A model generated the notes under the pieces. It saw nothing but the letters and a program-made list of their open reading frames with translations. It was not told the DNA's origin and made no database searches. A stretch of DNA of 64,000 nt from Primula veris. Taxonomy: Eukaryota; Streptophyta; Magnoliopsida; Ericales; Primulaceae. Location of the stretch: NCBI GenBank assembly GCA_963682055.1, contig OY821747.1:32052126-32116125 (forward strand), in the 5' to 3' direction. Every line of letters starts with the position of its first letter. The stretch's first letter is position 1. Positions 1-12,300 of this stretch are shown piece after piece. The position numbers and the translations under genes are program-made.

Positions 1-1592
1 AACAAGCAATCCAGGCTGAATTGGATTCCTTAACGAAACGAAAGGTGTTTGGACCTGTCGCTCCAACACCGCCCAATGTTAGACCAGTTGGTCATAAATG
101 GGTTTTCGTAAGGAAGCGTGATGAGAATAATGAGATTGTTAGATACAAAGCTCGCCTTGTGGCGCAAGGTTTCTCTCAACGCCCTGGAATTGATTACGAT
201 GAGACGTATTCTCCCGTAATGGACGTTATAACGTTCCGCTACTTAATCAGTTTAGTAGTTTCCGAAAAACTGAATATGCAGCTCATGGATGTGGTCACAG
301 CATATCTCTACGGGGATCTGGACACAGAGATTTACATGAGAGTCCCTGATGGACTTAAGTTGCCTGAATCAAGTAGTTCCCGGCCACGGAACACGTTCTC
401 GATTAGACTGAGACGATCACTATATGGATTGAAACAATCCGGACGGATGTGGTATAACCGTCTAAGTGAATACTTGATCGGCGTGGGATATGTTAATAAT
501 GAACTATGCCCATGCGTGTTTATAAAGAAATCCACTTCAGGATATGCGATTATCGCAGTCTATGTAGATGATATGAATCTCATAGGAACCTCGAAAGAGT
601 TGTTCGAAACTGCTGAAATCCTGAAGAAGGAATTCGAGATGAAAGATCTTGGGAAGACACGGTATTGCCTCGGCCTGCAGATCGAGCACCGTACAGATGG
701 AATTTTAGTCCATCAAGAAAACTACACCCAAAAGGTGTTGAGGCGCTTTAGTCATGGTGACGCTAAGCCATCCTCTACTCCCATGGTCGTCCGCTCTCTA
801 GACATTAATAAGGACCCCTTCCGTCCAAAGGAGGACGATGAAGAGATATTGAGCCCTGAGTGTTCATATCTGGGTGCAATAGGCGCACTATTGTACTTGG
901 CTCAATGTACTAGACCGGACATCTCGTTTGCTGTGAATTGTCTAGCTCGACACAGCACCGCGCCAACACGCCGCCACTGGACTGGCATAAAAGACATTTT
1001 CCGTTACCTTAGAGGTACTACGGACATGGGCTTATTCTATCCCTTTGCGTCGAGTGGATCTAGCTCCATTGATCCTCGAAATAACACAACCCTTGTCGGC
1101 TATGCCGATGCTGGTTTCTTATCAGACCCGCACAAGGGACGTTCCCAATCTGGTTATGTCTTTACCATTGGGAACACGGCGATATCCTGGAGGTCTCGTA
1201 AACAGACTCTAGTGGCCACTTCGACTAACCACTCCGAGCTACTCGCGCTCTATGAGGCGACTAGAGAGTGTGTCTGGCTTCGAGCAGTTATTGGCCATAT
1301 TCGAAGCACCTGTGATCTAGCTTACGATCATGATGAACCAGTTGTTATTTATGAGGACAACACCGCTGTGATTGATCAAGCGAAACATGGTTATATCAAA
1401 GGTGATGCCACTAAGCATATTGCGCCAAAGTTGTTCTTCACACATGAACAACAAACGCTTCAAAAGATTGAAGTGAAGCATATTGGTTCAGAGAATAACC
1501 ACGCTGACTTGTTCACCAAGTCACTGCCAAAGCATTCTTTTCAGAAGCACGTACGGGCGATTGGCCTACGTAGGCTATCTGAGCTACCTTAG
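1..1592 (+). CDS. Copia pol polyprotein, C-terminal part (reverse transcriptase and RNase H), partial
   Basis: The open frame enters from the left edge (codons start at base 3) and ends at TAG 1590-1592, with no internal stop. The first about 240 residues are a copia reverse transcriptase: a GHKWVF motif, KARLVAQGF, the DVVTAYLYGDL block and the active-site YVDDM, followed by MKDLG and the SYLGAIGALLYLA region. The RNase H domain follows, with GYADAGF, SGYVFTIG, SWRSRKQ and the KHIAPKLFFTHE region. This is the last part of a Gag-Pro-Int-RT-RH polyprotein that copies element RNA in the cytoplasmic particle. Gag, protease and integrase would lie left of the window. An uninterrupted frame suggests a fairly young element. 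The family is certain; the copia lineage is not assigned. Confidence 0.92.
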   Translation, partial: QAIQAELDSLTKRKVFGPVAPTPPNVRPVGHKWVFVRKRDENNEIVRYKARLVAQGFSQRPGIDYDETYSPVMDVITFRYLISLVVSEKLNMQLMDVVTAYLYGDLDTEIYMRVPDGLKLPESSSSRPRNTFSIRLRRSLYGLKQSGRMWYNRLSEYLIGVGYVNNELCPCVFIKKSTSGYAIIAVYVDDMNLIGTSKELFETAEILKKEFEMKDLGKTRYCLGLQIEHRTDGILVHQENYTQKVLRRFSHGDAKPSSTPMVVRSLDINKDPFRPKEDDEEILSPECSYLGAIGALLYLAQCTRPDISFAVNCLARHSTAPTRRHWTGIKDIFRYLRGTTDMGLFYPFASSGSSSIDPRNNTTLVGYADAGFLSDPHKGRSQSGYVFTIGNTAISWRSRKQTLVATSTNHSELLALYEATRECVWLRAVIGHIRSTCDLAYDHDEPVVIYEDNTAVIDQAKHGYIKGDATKHIAPKLFFTHEQQTLQKIEVKHIGSENNHADLFTKSLPKHSFQKHVRAIGLRRLSELP

Positions 1593-2179
1593 AGCGACAT
1601 TTTATGTCGGAGTCGAAATCCTCGCACCCTGTCGTGTGCAAGTGAGGGGGAGCATCCTGTTGTATGCATGTGTACTCTTTTTGTCCTTAGTACAAGGTTT
1701 TTCCCACTGGGTTTTCCTTGACGAGGTTTTTAGCGAGACACGTTCCATGTTATACCTCACTAAGGATTACCGAAATCAGGGGGAGTATCCTGTCGTATAC
1801 TTCTTACCACTGTGTATTTTTTTGTCCTTCGACCAGAGTTTTTTTTTCCCACTGGGTTTACTCTGGCAAGGTTTTGATGAGGCACCTGTTTGGTGGTTGA
1901 TCCCCTACTACTACCACTGTTGCACTCTTTTTTCTTCGATCAGAGATTTTCCCATTGGGTTTGCTCTGGCAAGGTTTTGATGAGGCACACTGTTTTGTGG
2001 TTAGTTACTTACATGATATTTCGGCTTATATCATTCGGCTACACAATTTCTCCTAGGTACCGGTTTTGTCCCACACTGGGTTTTCCGGCCCTAAGGTTTT
2101 TATGTGTTTAGCACTACGAATGAACTCGACTCAGATCGACTGCATGAAGACGAAGAATTCAAGACGTCCAAAGGGGGAG
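1593..2179 (+). repeat. Copia 3' untranslated region with internal repeats and polypurine tract
   Basis: Between the pol stop and the LTR is a stretch containing several diverged copies of a motif like CCCACTGGGTTTxCTCTGGCAAGGTTTTGATGAGG (around 1690-1740, 1845-1885, 1945-1985 and 2075-2100). The same motif family occurs in reverse complement at 54780-55390 in the second copia element. The stretch ends in the purine tract that primes plus-strand synthesis. Confidence 0.75.
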
Positions 2180-2385
2180 TGTTGTAAGATTATTGGACTC
2201 TTATTGGGCTTTTACTTATTGGGCCCAGATGGGCTTTTAACCCTACCTCTCTATCTATATAAAGAGGGTTAGGGGTCTTGTACTTAAACATCCATTCATA
2301 TTCATTCATAAATAAAGATCATACTGTTCTCCCCTCTCTCTACTTATGTCTCCCTAAATACCTAGCTAATAGTTGTATTACAACA
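2180..2385 (+). repeat. 3' LTR of the copia element (206 bp)
   Basis: It begins TGTTGTAAG directly after the purine tract and ends TTACAACA. It contains a TATATAAA box at 2256-2263 and an AATAAA signal at 2311-2316, in the order expected for U3-R-U5. Confidence 0.85.
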
Positions 2386-3347
2386 AATGTCTTATAATAA
2401 TGATTACTCTTCTTTTGTGTAATAGTCTTCCAAATGTCCTTTATTTTTTGGTTTGTCATTTGTGATTGGTTTACATCCAAATTCCTAAAGAATTCTCTAA
2501 CTGGGGTGAATTAATATTCATTTACCTGCATGCAGATTTTTTTCTTACATGTGAAAGTCATTTCAATACTCTTTTTAGTTGCTGAAATAGGTACCATTAC
2601 AACAACAAAAAAACGAAAAAAAATGACAGTTATAGTGGTCAACTCCCTTTATTTATATAGACAATTACATTTCATCTACAATTGCTTCATACAATTTTGT
2701 TTCCCTAGATGGTTGTATATCCGTCTAAGATAATCTTAATTTGTGCATTCCTCATAACACGAGAACGTTAAAAGATGGAGAAGCTCAACATATATTATAC
2801 AGACAATTACATCTCAGCTTCGGATCAGTGTAACTGCTTGATGGAAGTGGTCCAATTTAGGAATTAGATACACGGTATGCCCACACGATACTGAATGACA
2901 TGTACCACATATTTTGTAAGTTGGGGTTGGATACTCTCTTCATGCGACTTGCTTCCCAAGAACTAATAAAACGATCACATATAAAGAAAGACTTAGCGTA
3001 TTGCACATTTGCACATGTACAATGTAGGAGGATGTATTATTGGTTGCTCCTTTAGAGTAATACTATCGGCAAATATCTCTCTGTATCTTACTATCGTATA
3101 AGCCTATGTTGTGTTTTCTGCTTGACGTAGAGGAAGCTCACGTATGTGTTACGTTACGTGTTTTTTGACCCCATACATTGTGCGGGGCCTTCCAACTAGT
3201 TATAAATAAAAATTCAAATACACTGCAAAACTTAGCGAAACATCATCTCCTTTATATATGCAACTCTATAGAGTTGAATAGCATTTGAAACCTCATCACT
3301 AACAAACTAACGAACAAAAACCGACCTGTACATGACAAATTATGACG
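2386..3347. other. Gene-free spacer, 3' flank of RNE
   Basis: AT-rich DNA between the copia LTR and the RNE stop codon. It should hold the RNE 3' untranslated region (minus strand, just below 3348), but I see no clear polyadenylation signal and no other gene. Confidence 0.6.
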
Positions 3348-6300
3348 TCAGTTTCTTCCACTTTTCCATTTTTTGACTGGATATACAGTCACTTTTCCAC
3401 TGGGAGTGTTCGGTCTTAACAAATTAATCGCAACTTGTTTGCGAGTGTTGTTATCTTTGTCACTTGTCAATGGTTTCACCTCAAATGCACCCCTTGTAAA
3501 ACCCCTTGCAACCTGGAATATGAAGCTCGAAACAATTATTAACCACTCGAAATTATAATGCTATAAAAAATCCCATAATTGATTAATGCGGAGGCCAAAA
3601 ACGGTTATTTGTTCAAGAAAGCTTGCAAAGTAGTTCATAGGTTTAAACCTGAGTTGTCCCATTTTGATTCACTAGATGTTACATTTATATTTAGGAGAAA
3701 GTACATAAAACTTGAAGTGTAGATGAAATTATCAAACATATCTGAAATATATACTGGGTATACCTTTAACAGAATCCACACTTTCAGAGAACTACTCAAT
3801 ATTGCGAGTCTGGTCCGTTTTCCAGACGTTAAATAGTTGCACATGAATCGATCGACCATCAATACGAATCTTGGCCAGGATTTTGGGTCTTCCGGATCTG
3901 ATTTTTTGTCCATCATAGCCTGACAAGTGAAATGGAAACGGGGAAAAGGATAATTATAATTAGATTTACAAAGATGTCTCAGATAGTCAGATATAGTCAG
4001 TAGTCTGAAACATGGTGCAGCAATTTCAAACTATCTTTAGCTAAGATGTAAGCAAAATACATAATAATTGGTATTTTAGAGCACAGTAAACAAATAGCCT
4101 GTACCATCTCATTTCGATTCTGTACATCAACCTACACAACATAGTGATTATGTACAACTTTATGTTTGTTGGCGATTTCGTACACTGTTCCTAGCAAAAA
4201 ATTAAGAAAACCAATTACTTTATACAATATCCTATCGCCCGCCTTCCTGTTTGAGTTCCCAAACGATTAACTCCTCTATTTATTGTAACTGTGTAACAAA
4301 ATAAAAATAAAATGTTAAATGGATGATATGATAGGACTTTAGGGCACAAATTAATTGATCCTATAAAGGGGAGACTCATAGTAAAGTTAAATACAATATA
4401 CTGTATCGGTTGAATACACTATATTTACGAATCTAAGAGACTCAATAGAATAGATATTTCTCTTCATCTAAAGAAAAATGCTTTTGCAATGCACAAAAGT
4501 ACTCACATGCAGTCGGCAAATTTCATGCTCGATTTTGGAAAACGAGGTCTCTAACGCTTCCACTCTTCCAGTACCATGACAGCAAGTGCAAGGCTCACTA
4601 ATCATAAATGTCACACTTGGTCTTACCTATCAATAAAAAAGGAATCGAGTCAAATTAATAAGCACATACTAGTATTATTTCCTAAGAATTCATCTGCCCT
4701 TCATCTAACCTATTAGGGCTAATTAGTGGGCCAGAAACCGCACTCTCAAATAGGAGGTGCAGGGTTGAAGTCATATAAAGAGGCATGTGCAATAATAGCC
4801 TTTGATCCTCTATAATTAATACAATTTAACAAAACAAAAATCATCCGCCCTTCATCCTAAAGATATGGGGCAATACAGTTTTACAATATCACTAACCAGT
4901 ATTTGGTATATTCTATTAGTACTTATCGTATACCAAACCAAAAAATAGGAAAAAAAGAAAGATATTGAGAAACGAGCATACTCTTTTTCGGGTGATCTCC
5001 ATCAGTCCATTCTTAGATAATTCAGAGACCTTCACTGTTGAACGGTCTCTATCCACAGCTTTTTTAACTTCTTCGTATACCAGTCTCTTATTAGCTGAAA
5101 GATTGAGAAAAGTACGAGCTATGAATTGACTTTGCTTTTCTCCCTTAAACTCATTAGATGTAATCAGATATGTATATTGTTGTATAATGGTAAAGTATAT
5201 CATAAAAATGAAGATAGAAGTGTTGCTAAAGAGAGATTTTCTCACCGTCATCAATCATGTCGATGAAATCCACCACGATGATACCACCAATATCTCTCAA
5301 CCGTATTTCTCTAGCAATCTGAAAGGTTCATATATCAAGCCCGCGACAATAGAAATATACAAAATGAGTAGATGCTACAATCATAACGTTTTTTTAATCA
5401 AAATTGTACTCGCGTACCAAGAGCCTTTGACAGCGAAACATGCTTAAAGAAACAGAAACACACTGAGCAATGCAAATAGTGTATTGTCGATTTAAAACAT
5501 CTTATTGTGCTATTTCATATGTATGTGAATATCTGAAACAAAAAAAAATGACTAGAAAATGGGTAAATTAGTTTTTAGTGACCTGGGTTTTGGCCTATTT
5601 TAGGATAAGTGACCTAAATTTTTTTAATTTCGGTTTTGTGACCTAAGTTTAACTCTGTTAGCAATTTAGTGACCTTGCGTCAATTCAGTGGACGGAATAC
5701 GTTACACGTGCAGTCACGTGCCCTAACGTCTGTTAACTAAAAGGGTAAAACAGTCTTTTCCAGGTAAATTACTCTTTAGTGACCTGGGTTTTGGCCTATT
5801 TTAGGATAAGTGACCTAAGTTTTTTTAATTTCGGTTTTGTGACCTAAGTTTAACTCTGTTAGCAATTTAGTGACCTTGCGTCAATTCAGTGGACGGAATA
5901 CGTTCCACGTGCAGTCACGTGCCATAACGTCTGTTAACTAAAAGGGTAAAACAGTATTTTCCCAATTAAGTTAAACAAAATGATCAATATACCCAGATTA
6001 GGGCTTATACAGACACATATACTCACATATATACGGGAGATTCTCTTTTACATATCCAAAATGCTAATAAATATAACAGACGTGGGATTGGCAATCCCAC
6101 TTCTACGTGGCAGCCAAATTTTTTTTTTTTTTCTTTTCTTTTCTAATTTCGTTTTTTCTGTTATTTGGTTTTCAGATTTCAAAAAGTTGCCCAATTTTAC
6201 CTAAATTTTTTTCCAATTTTATCAAAAAAAAAACTCTAACCATCAACCATCAAATTCCTTCCTATATCAAATTATATTTTTTTATCAAATCAACATCACT

Positions 6301-9300
6301 CTACCACTACAAATTATCCCCAATTTTACTAAAACAAAAAACCTCTCTCAGTTTACCAAAAAAAAAAAAAACTTCCCTAATTTTACCAAAAAAAAAACCC
6401 TAACCATCAACCATCAAACTCCTTCATATATCAAATTAATATATTTTTTTCTCAAATCAACATCACTTTACCTACATTTATCCCCAATTTTACCAAAAAA
6501 AAACCTATCCCAATTTATCAAAATAAATCTCACCCAATTTTACAAAAAATAAACTCTAACCATCAACTGAGTGAAGTTTTATTTTGGTAAATTGGGATAT
6601 GTTTTTTTTTTGTTGGTAAAATTGAGGATAAATGTAGTGGCAGAGTGATGTTGATTTGAGAAAAAAATATATTAATTTGATATATGAAAGAGTTTGATGG
6701 TTGATAGGGTTTTTTTTTTGATAAAATTAGGGAAGTTTTTTTTTGGTAAACTGGAAGAGGTTTTTTGTTTTGGTAAAATTGTGGATAATTTGTAGTGGTA
6801 GAGTGATGTTGATTTGATAAAAAAATATATTAATTTGATATATGAAGGAATTTGATGGTTGATGGTTAGAGTTTTTTTTTGATAAAATTGGAAAAAAATT
6901 TAGGTAAAATTGGGCAACTTTTTGAAATCTGAAAACCAAATAACAGAAAAAACGAAATTAGAAAAGAAAAGAAAAAAAAATTTAATTTGGCTGTATATGC
7001 AATTGGAGGGAAAACAAACTGAAATTTCCCTCCAAAATCTGAGGGTATTTTAGTCATTTTAGCAACAAATATGTTTTTTTTTTGAAAAATAGGATGGCAG
7101 GTCACTAAATTACTAACAGAGTTAAACTTAGGTTACAAAACCGAAATTAAAAAAACTTAGGTCACTTATCCTAAAATAGGCAAAAACTCAGGTCACTAAA
7201 GACTAATTTACCCTCCAAAATATGAGGGTATTTTAATCATTTTAGCAAGAAATATGTTTTTTTTCGAAAAATAGGGTGACAGGTCACTAAATTGCTAACA
7301 GAGTTAAACTTAGGTCACAAAACCGAAATTAAAAAAATTTAGGTCACTTATCCTAAAATAGGTCAAAACCCAGGTCACTAAAGACTAATTTACCCCTAGA
7401 AAATCAATATCAAAGTTGTTTCAGAACCCTAAATTATTTATAGCCAACATATAGTAGATCTTGAGAAGGGGTGATTTGTTCACAAAACCATACTAGTCTA
7501 TCAGGAGCCCAAAGAAAAAATAACTATAAAGAGAACTTGGACCTGAATTAACAAAAAAAATGGCTACTTGAAGGCTTCCGGTTCAACTATCAACGATGAT
7601 TAATAAATTATCAAATTTCTTATGCAAATACCGGTGTTACAAAAATAATAAGAAATAAAAAGGAAAGTTGTGAAACAACTCTACCCTAAGATCAGAAATT
7701 CAGGCCAGTAAATTAAAGTGATCAAGGTTATTTGAAGAGCTCTTTTATAATGCATTCTTATATGAGAAATTTAGGTTTTGTAATTGTCATGATCTGACCT
7801 CTTAAGGTTGGTAGAGTTTTGCTCATTTTCGCTTTTTCCAAGTAATTCTTACAAGTTTTCTCACTTTCATATTCGCATCTTATTCTAGGAATACCTTTTG
7901 TGTTTTGGGCACCATAAACTAAATCCCAATTTGCTTTGAAGATACATCACTTGAAGCTTGAGTTACATCTTAATGTGTATTCAATCAACTCAGATCAGTA
8001 AACATACTAAAATAGATATACGAAGCTAACAATAATACATATAATTATTATTTTAATTACTTGTTTGGCTGCAGCTAGGTTGACATCGAGAATAGCATTC
8101 TCCTGTGACGTTCCTTGACCGAGCATACATTGTCCACCATTCACATCTACAGAGACTAATGCCTCGGTTTGCTCAATCACTAAATATCCTCCATTGTCAA
8201 GGGAAACCCTGTATCATGAGATATATAACAAGCTTTGAGTAAAATACAAATATGTTGTAAAAGAGGAAATAGGGAAGTGCATGCTGTTTGCCTGTTTCTC
8301 ACCATTTACTAAGCATATTGCTTATCTCTTCCTCAATTTTATATTCATCAAAAAGAGGTGGTCTGTTGTTGTATAACTCTACTCGATCACAAAGATCAGG
8401 TGCTATTTGTTGAAGGTAGTTCGTCACCTATTAACAAAAGATAACACAAGTTAACATTTTGAGAACAAATTCAGCAATGGAATGTAATCTAATTATCTCA
8501 ATGACCGATGCATCGAGTTTTCTTGCCTTTTTATACCTTTAGTTTGTTACATGTTTTACTATATCTCCTACTTAAGATTAACGTATTACATGTTTTACTA
8601 ACTCTTCTATATGATGTCTAAAAATGTACTCGGTAAGCATTTTCCCCTCAACATGGGAGGACAATATCAAAAGCTTAAACGGTCAAAAATTGAAGATAAA
8701 AAGAAATAAATATTACATAGTCCTCTATCCAACAACTTAAGCCTAGCTAAGAAATGCTGAAAGTGAGGGGACTAGTTGAGCATAATTATCACTATATATC
8801 CCTTCTCACAGACAGCTCAAGATTTAAGATAATAAACTGTCTTACAATACTATAGCCAGATAATAAAATATGCTTTGATAATTTGATAGATAATTATACC
8901 TCATGATACGTCCTTGGAGAATCGACAACCATGCTATGAACCTGACGGGATATCAAACAACATTAGTACAAAATAAATTTAATGCATAATTTAGCATGAG
9001 CAAAGAAACAATTACAATCTTGCAGAAAAGAAACTCAATATAATACAAGCTGTCATTAATCAGGATAAAATCATTTCACCTTTTCATTAAAATAGTCCTG
9101 GACAACTGAAAGTGTTTGACCCATAGCCCTGTGTAAAATTATGGGCAAAGCCCCCTCAACACCTTCATCTGCAGCAAGAGAAGCTGATTTTGCATTTTCC
9201 ATTATTTCTTTCCAAGTAGAAATTAACCCGTCCAAATCCTTGCTTAACTCATCCAAAGAATGACCCGCAGCTACTGTCCTAGCTGTCAAACCAAAGCCTT

Positions 9301-12300
9301 GAGGTTGTAAAGTCTTTGCTATAACTCTCAACCTTGTACGTTCAACACCAATTATTTTTTTCGATATCCCTATATTACTACAACGTGTACTTAAGACCTG
9401 TTATGGTAAAGAAGTACAAGGTCAGAAATAAACAATTGTACAGAAACAAAGGGATACAGTCCTACATACTAACGTATCACAACTTTTCGGTTATGTACAT
9501 TAACCAACAAAAACTGGCAATTAGTACTAACATAATAACATAGCGTTTCTTGACAATTTTAATACATAAGGTATCAAAAATATTATAAGAAATCACTTTG
9601 AGAAATATCTAAAAGGTGATAGAATTGCGCACCAAATATTTCAAATTTTTTTGTAAAATAGTGTATAAATGTTAGTTTTCAGTATTTTGTAGTGTGGTGT
9701 ATGCATCTGAGATGTGGTTATACGCTAGATTACAAATCTTTAACGAACCCCATGAAAAAAGTTGAAAGTAATTCAATCTTTGAGAATGGGGAAAAGAATA
9801 CCCAGAATCTGCTTCTTAATTTCGGATAGGCAGTTAGTGTGGGACCCTTTGTACCTAATCCTTCTTTAACTACTTGAACGACTACTTTGGTTCCTTTCCG
9901 AACACTCCCCCACTTGTTTGCCTCCTCAAGATCGCTCTCCACACTTCTCGAGAGAGAAGATGGTACACTGTTAACAGATACTTCAACATTGTGTACATTA
10001 AGACCATTTAGGCTACCATTTACATGCCCTTTGTGAGGTTCGATGTCAACATCGTCATCATCAAAATCATGTTCTCCATACTGATCATTCGAATATTGAC
10101 CTATATCATCATCAATTTGACTATCCTCAATCTCATCTGTCATATTTACTTCTTTTTCCTTTGAATGATGAAAAGGAGGGAAAACAAAGGGCTCCCTGTT
10201 ATTTTTAATGTCCATCAAAGAAGGCCTTGAACTTCCGATATTGACAAATGCACCACCCATATGAGGCACAAGTTTCGTAACTACCCCAATATATACACTA
10301 TCACACAACACATTGTCCTTGACTGGTTCTAGTAACAACTCCACTAATTTCCCATCTTCTAATACAGCAATTCTTTGCATGGTACATACTGAAGAATTAA
10401 TTAATATAGAGGTAGGAACAAGTTCTTTCTCGGAAATTGCACTACTTTCTTCTTCAGGCAGTATATTTTCATTGACTTGCTGTAACTGAAAATTAAGTTC
10501 TTTATTAGCCAATTCATAATTAACTTTATCGTCTTCAACACTATTATCACTTGAAGAAGACTTGAAATCGGATTCTTGAGAAGGATAAGGCTCGATTAGC
10601 CAAGGTTCTTCGACAAGTTGATTTCGTAAAGAATAAGTTTTAGAAAGATCACTTCCCCCATTATTAGGTCCAGGACTGTCCTCACTTTGAGCATACGGGC
10701 CAAACTTGAATATAGAGTGACTAGTTAACTTTGTTTCTACAGAATCAACATCTTCAGTTTCAAAGTACTTTTTGACCTTTAACATAGATTGATCCGATGA
10801 TTTGGTCGTTGAAGAGCTATCTGTTGACCGTGCAAGTGAAGGAGAGAGAATTGATGAGTGTAGTAACCATGGCTCCTCAATCAGCTGTTCTCTCTCTAAA
10901 GATGCAATATTCAAATCCGAGCCCTTAAAATTTGCATCATTCGTATCTTTGGAAAAGAAATAAGACTTCACCAGCGGATGGTCAGACATGTCTTTCGAAA
11001 CTAAGTAATCGCTTTTGATACAGTTAAGAGTCTTGTCATTATCTGTCAAACCACTGATGGTATTTGAGTGTAAGAACAAATAAAAAAAGAACCGCTATTA
11101 GAAACAACTGTTAGGTAAAAATGCTACCTTTTTCTAGAGGTGATGTTACAGGTTGAGATACAAAAAATGCCCAATGAAGTCGAAAAGATTTGGTACGGAC
11201 CCTTGTATATGAACTCGACAGGATAACTTTTCTATGATGATTCCCATGTTTAGGAACTAAAAGATTAAACTTGGACTGAAATTTCCAAAGCGTGTCACAT
11301 GAAGGCAATATATCACCCTTAAAAGAGCAACTGCAACTAACATTTCGTGCACCGAGATTCTGCAGAAACAATTCAAGAAGAGGACCAAGTAGTATTATGA
11401 AACTTGTCTATGAAACGTAAAGAAAGTGATGAAATAAGTCACGTTATCCCTGTCGTCGTAAGGATTCATAGAAACTAGGTGAAATACTTGCATACCCTTG
11501 AACACTAGGGTGAAAACCTTATGAAAATTTGGAATTCACCTGGTCATTCTGATCGTTTCTTTTCTGTATACTTGTTGGCATGAATAAAGACTTTAGTTAT
11601 CTAGAATGCCACTGCATTTTCTGTAGTGATTCTATGGCTGACCATCTAAGGAACAGCAAGACAATGATGACGCAGAGGAAACCCTAATCGCCATGGGTGA
11701 AGAGGTGAAGAGAGAGAGAGAGAGAGTTAGCTGAAGAAACGTGGCACTATTGAGTTGATTTGTTTGGTTATTTTGTTTTTAATTTAGGACCTATATGTAA
11801 TTAGTCTAAAGAACTATGTTGCTTCTGTTATTTATTTTGAACCATAGGATTAGATTGGTTGGCTAAATCTCAGCCATTGGATTAGGCAGTTACTAATTAC
11901 AGTAACTGCCCACTACTTAAGTTTCAGTTATTTTCTAAAGAGTATATATACTCTCTAATGTAGCAGTTTCCAGATATATAAAAATATTGAGTGTTTTCTT
12001 AATTTACAATTGCAAATTCTGCAATAATTTAACCTGGGCTATTACAAACTGGTATCAGAGCAAGCCAATGGCCGGAAAGAAAGGACAAGCTTCACAGCAA
12101 CCTCCAGCCACACCCTTCCAACAAATGAACCAGCCTTTAGACCAACCTGAAACCCAAAATACCATGACCACTGACCAGAAATTAGAGCAGTTACAGGCCT
12201 TGATGCAGGCAAGTTTACAAGAAACTAAAAAAATTCAGGATGACAAGATCATTCTGGAAAATCAAATTGCACAAATGAACTTGCAACTACAGCAAGTCAG

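Larger units (their letters stand above)
1..2385 (+). mobile_element. Ty1/copia retrotransposon, 3' part (runs off left edge)
   Basis: The 3' end of a copia element: end of pol, a repeat-rich 3' untranslated stretch, a purine tract at 2167-2179 (CCAAAGGGGGAG) and a 3' LTR at 2180-2385. The LTR boundary is supported by inverted ends TGTTGTAA and TTACAACA. The 5 bases after it (AATGT, 2386-2390) are the predicted target duplication, but its partner lies outside the window. The 3' tail and purine tract resemble those of the minus-strand element at 54500-58164, so the two are related. Confidence 0.9.
5561..7395. mobile_element. Foldback, Mutator-like non-autonomous element in RNE intron 7
   Basis: An 1,835-bp element bounded by a perfect 9-bp direct duplication CTAGAAAAT (5552-5560 and 7396-7404), the size typical of Mutator-like transposons. 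Its terminal inverted repeats (5561-5676 and 7281-7395, about 115 bp) differ at only a few bases. Almost the whole interior is also inverted: 6110-6530 matches the reverse complement of about 6575-7000, so a transcript would fold into one long hairpin with its axis near 6555. No transposase or other coding sequence is present. Confidence 0.88.

Noticed and set aside
1483..2272. Short plus-strand frames after the copia pol stop
   Set aside because: They overlap the pol 3' end, the repeated 3' untranslated region and the LTR in other frames, with no recognisable protein.
6107..7105. Mirror-image frames of about 70-98 residues within the foldback element
   Set aside because: They are two readings of the same inverted repeat and are made of poly-Phe/Lys stretches.
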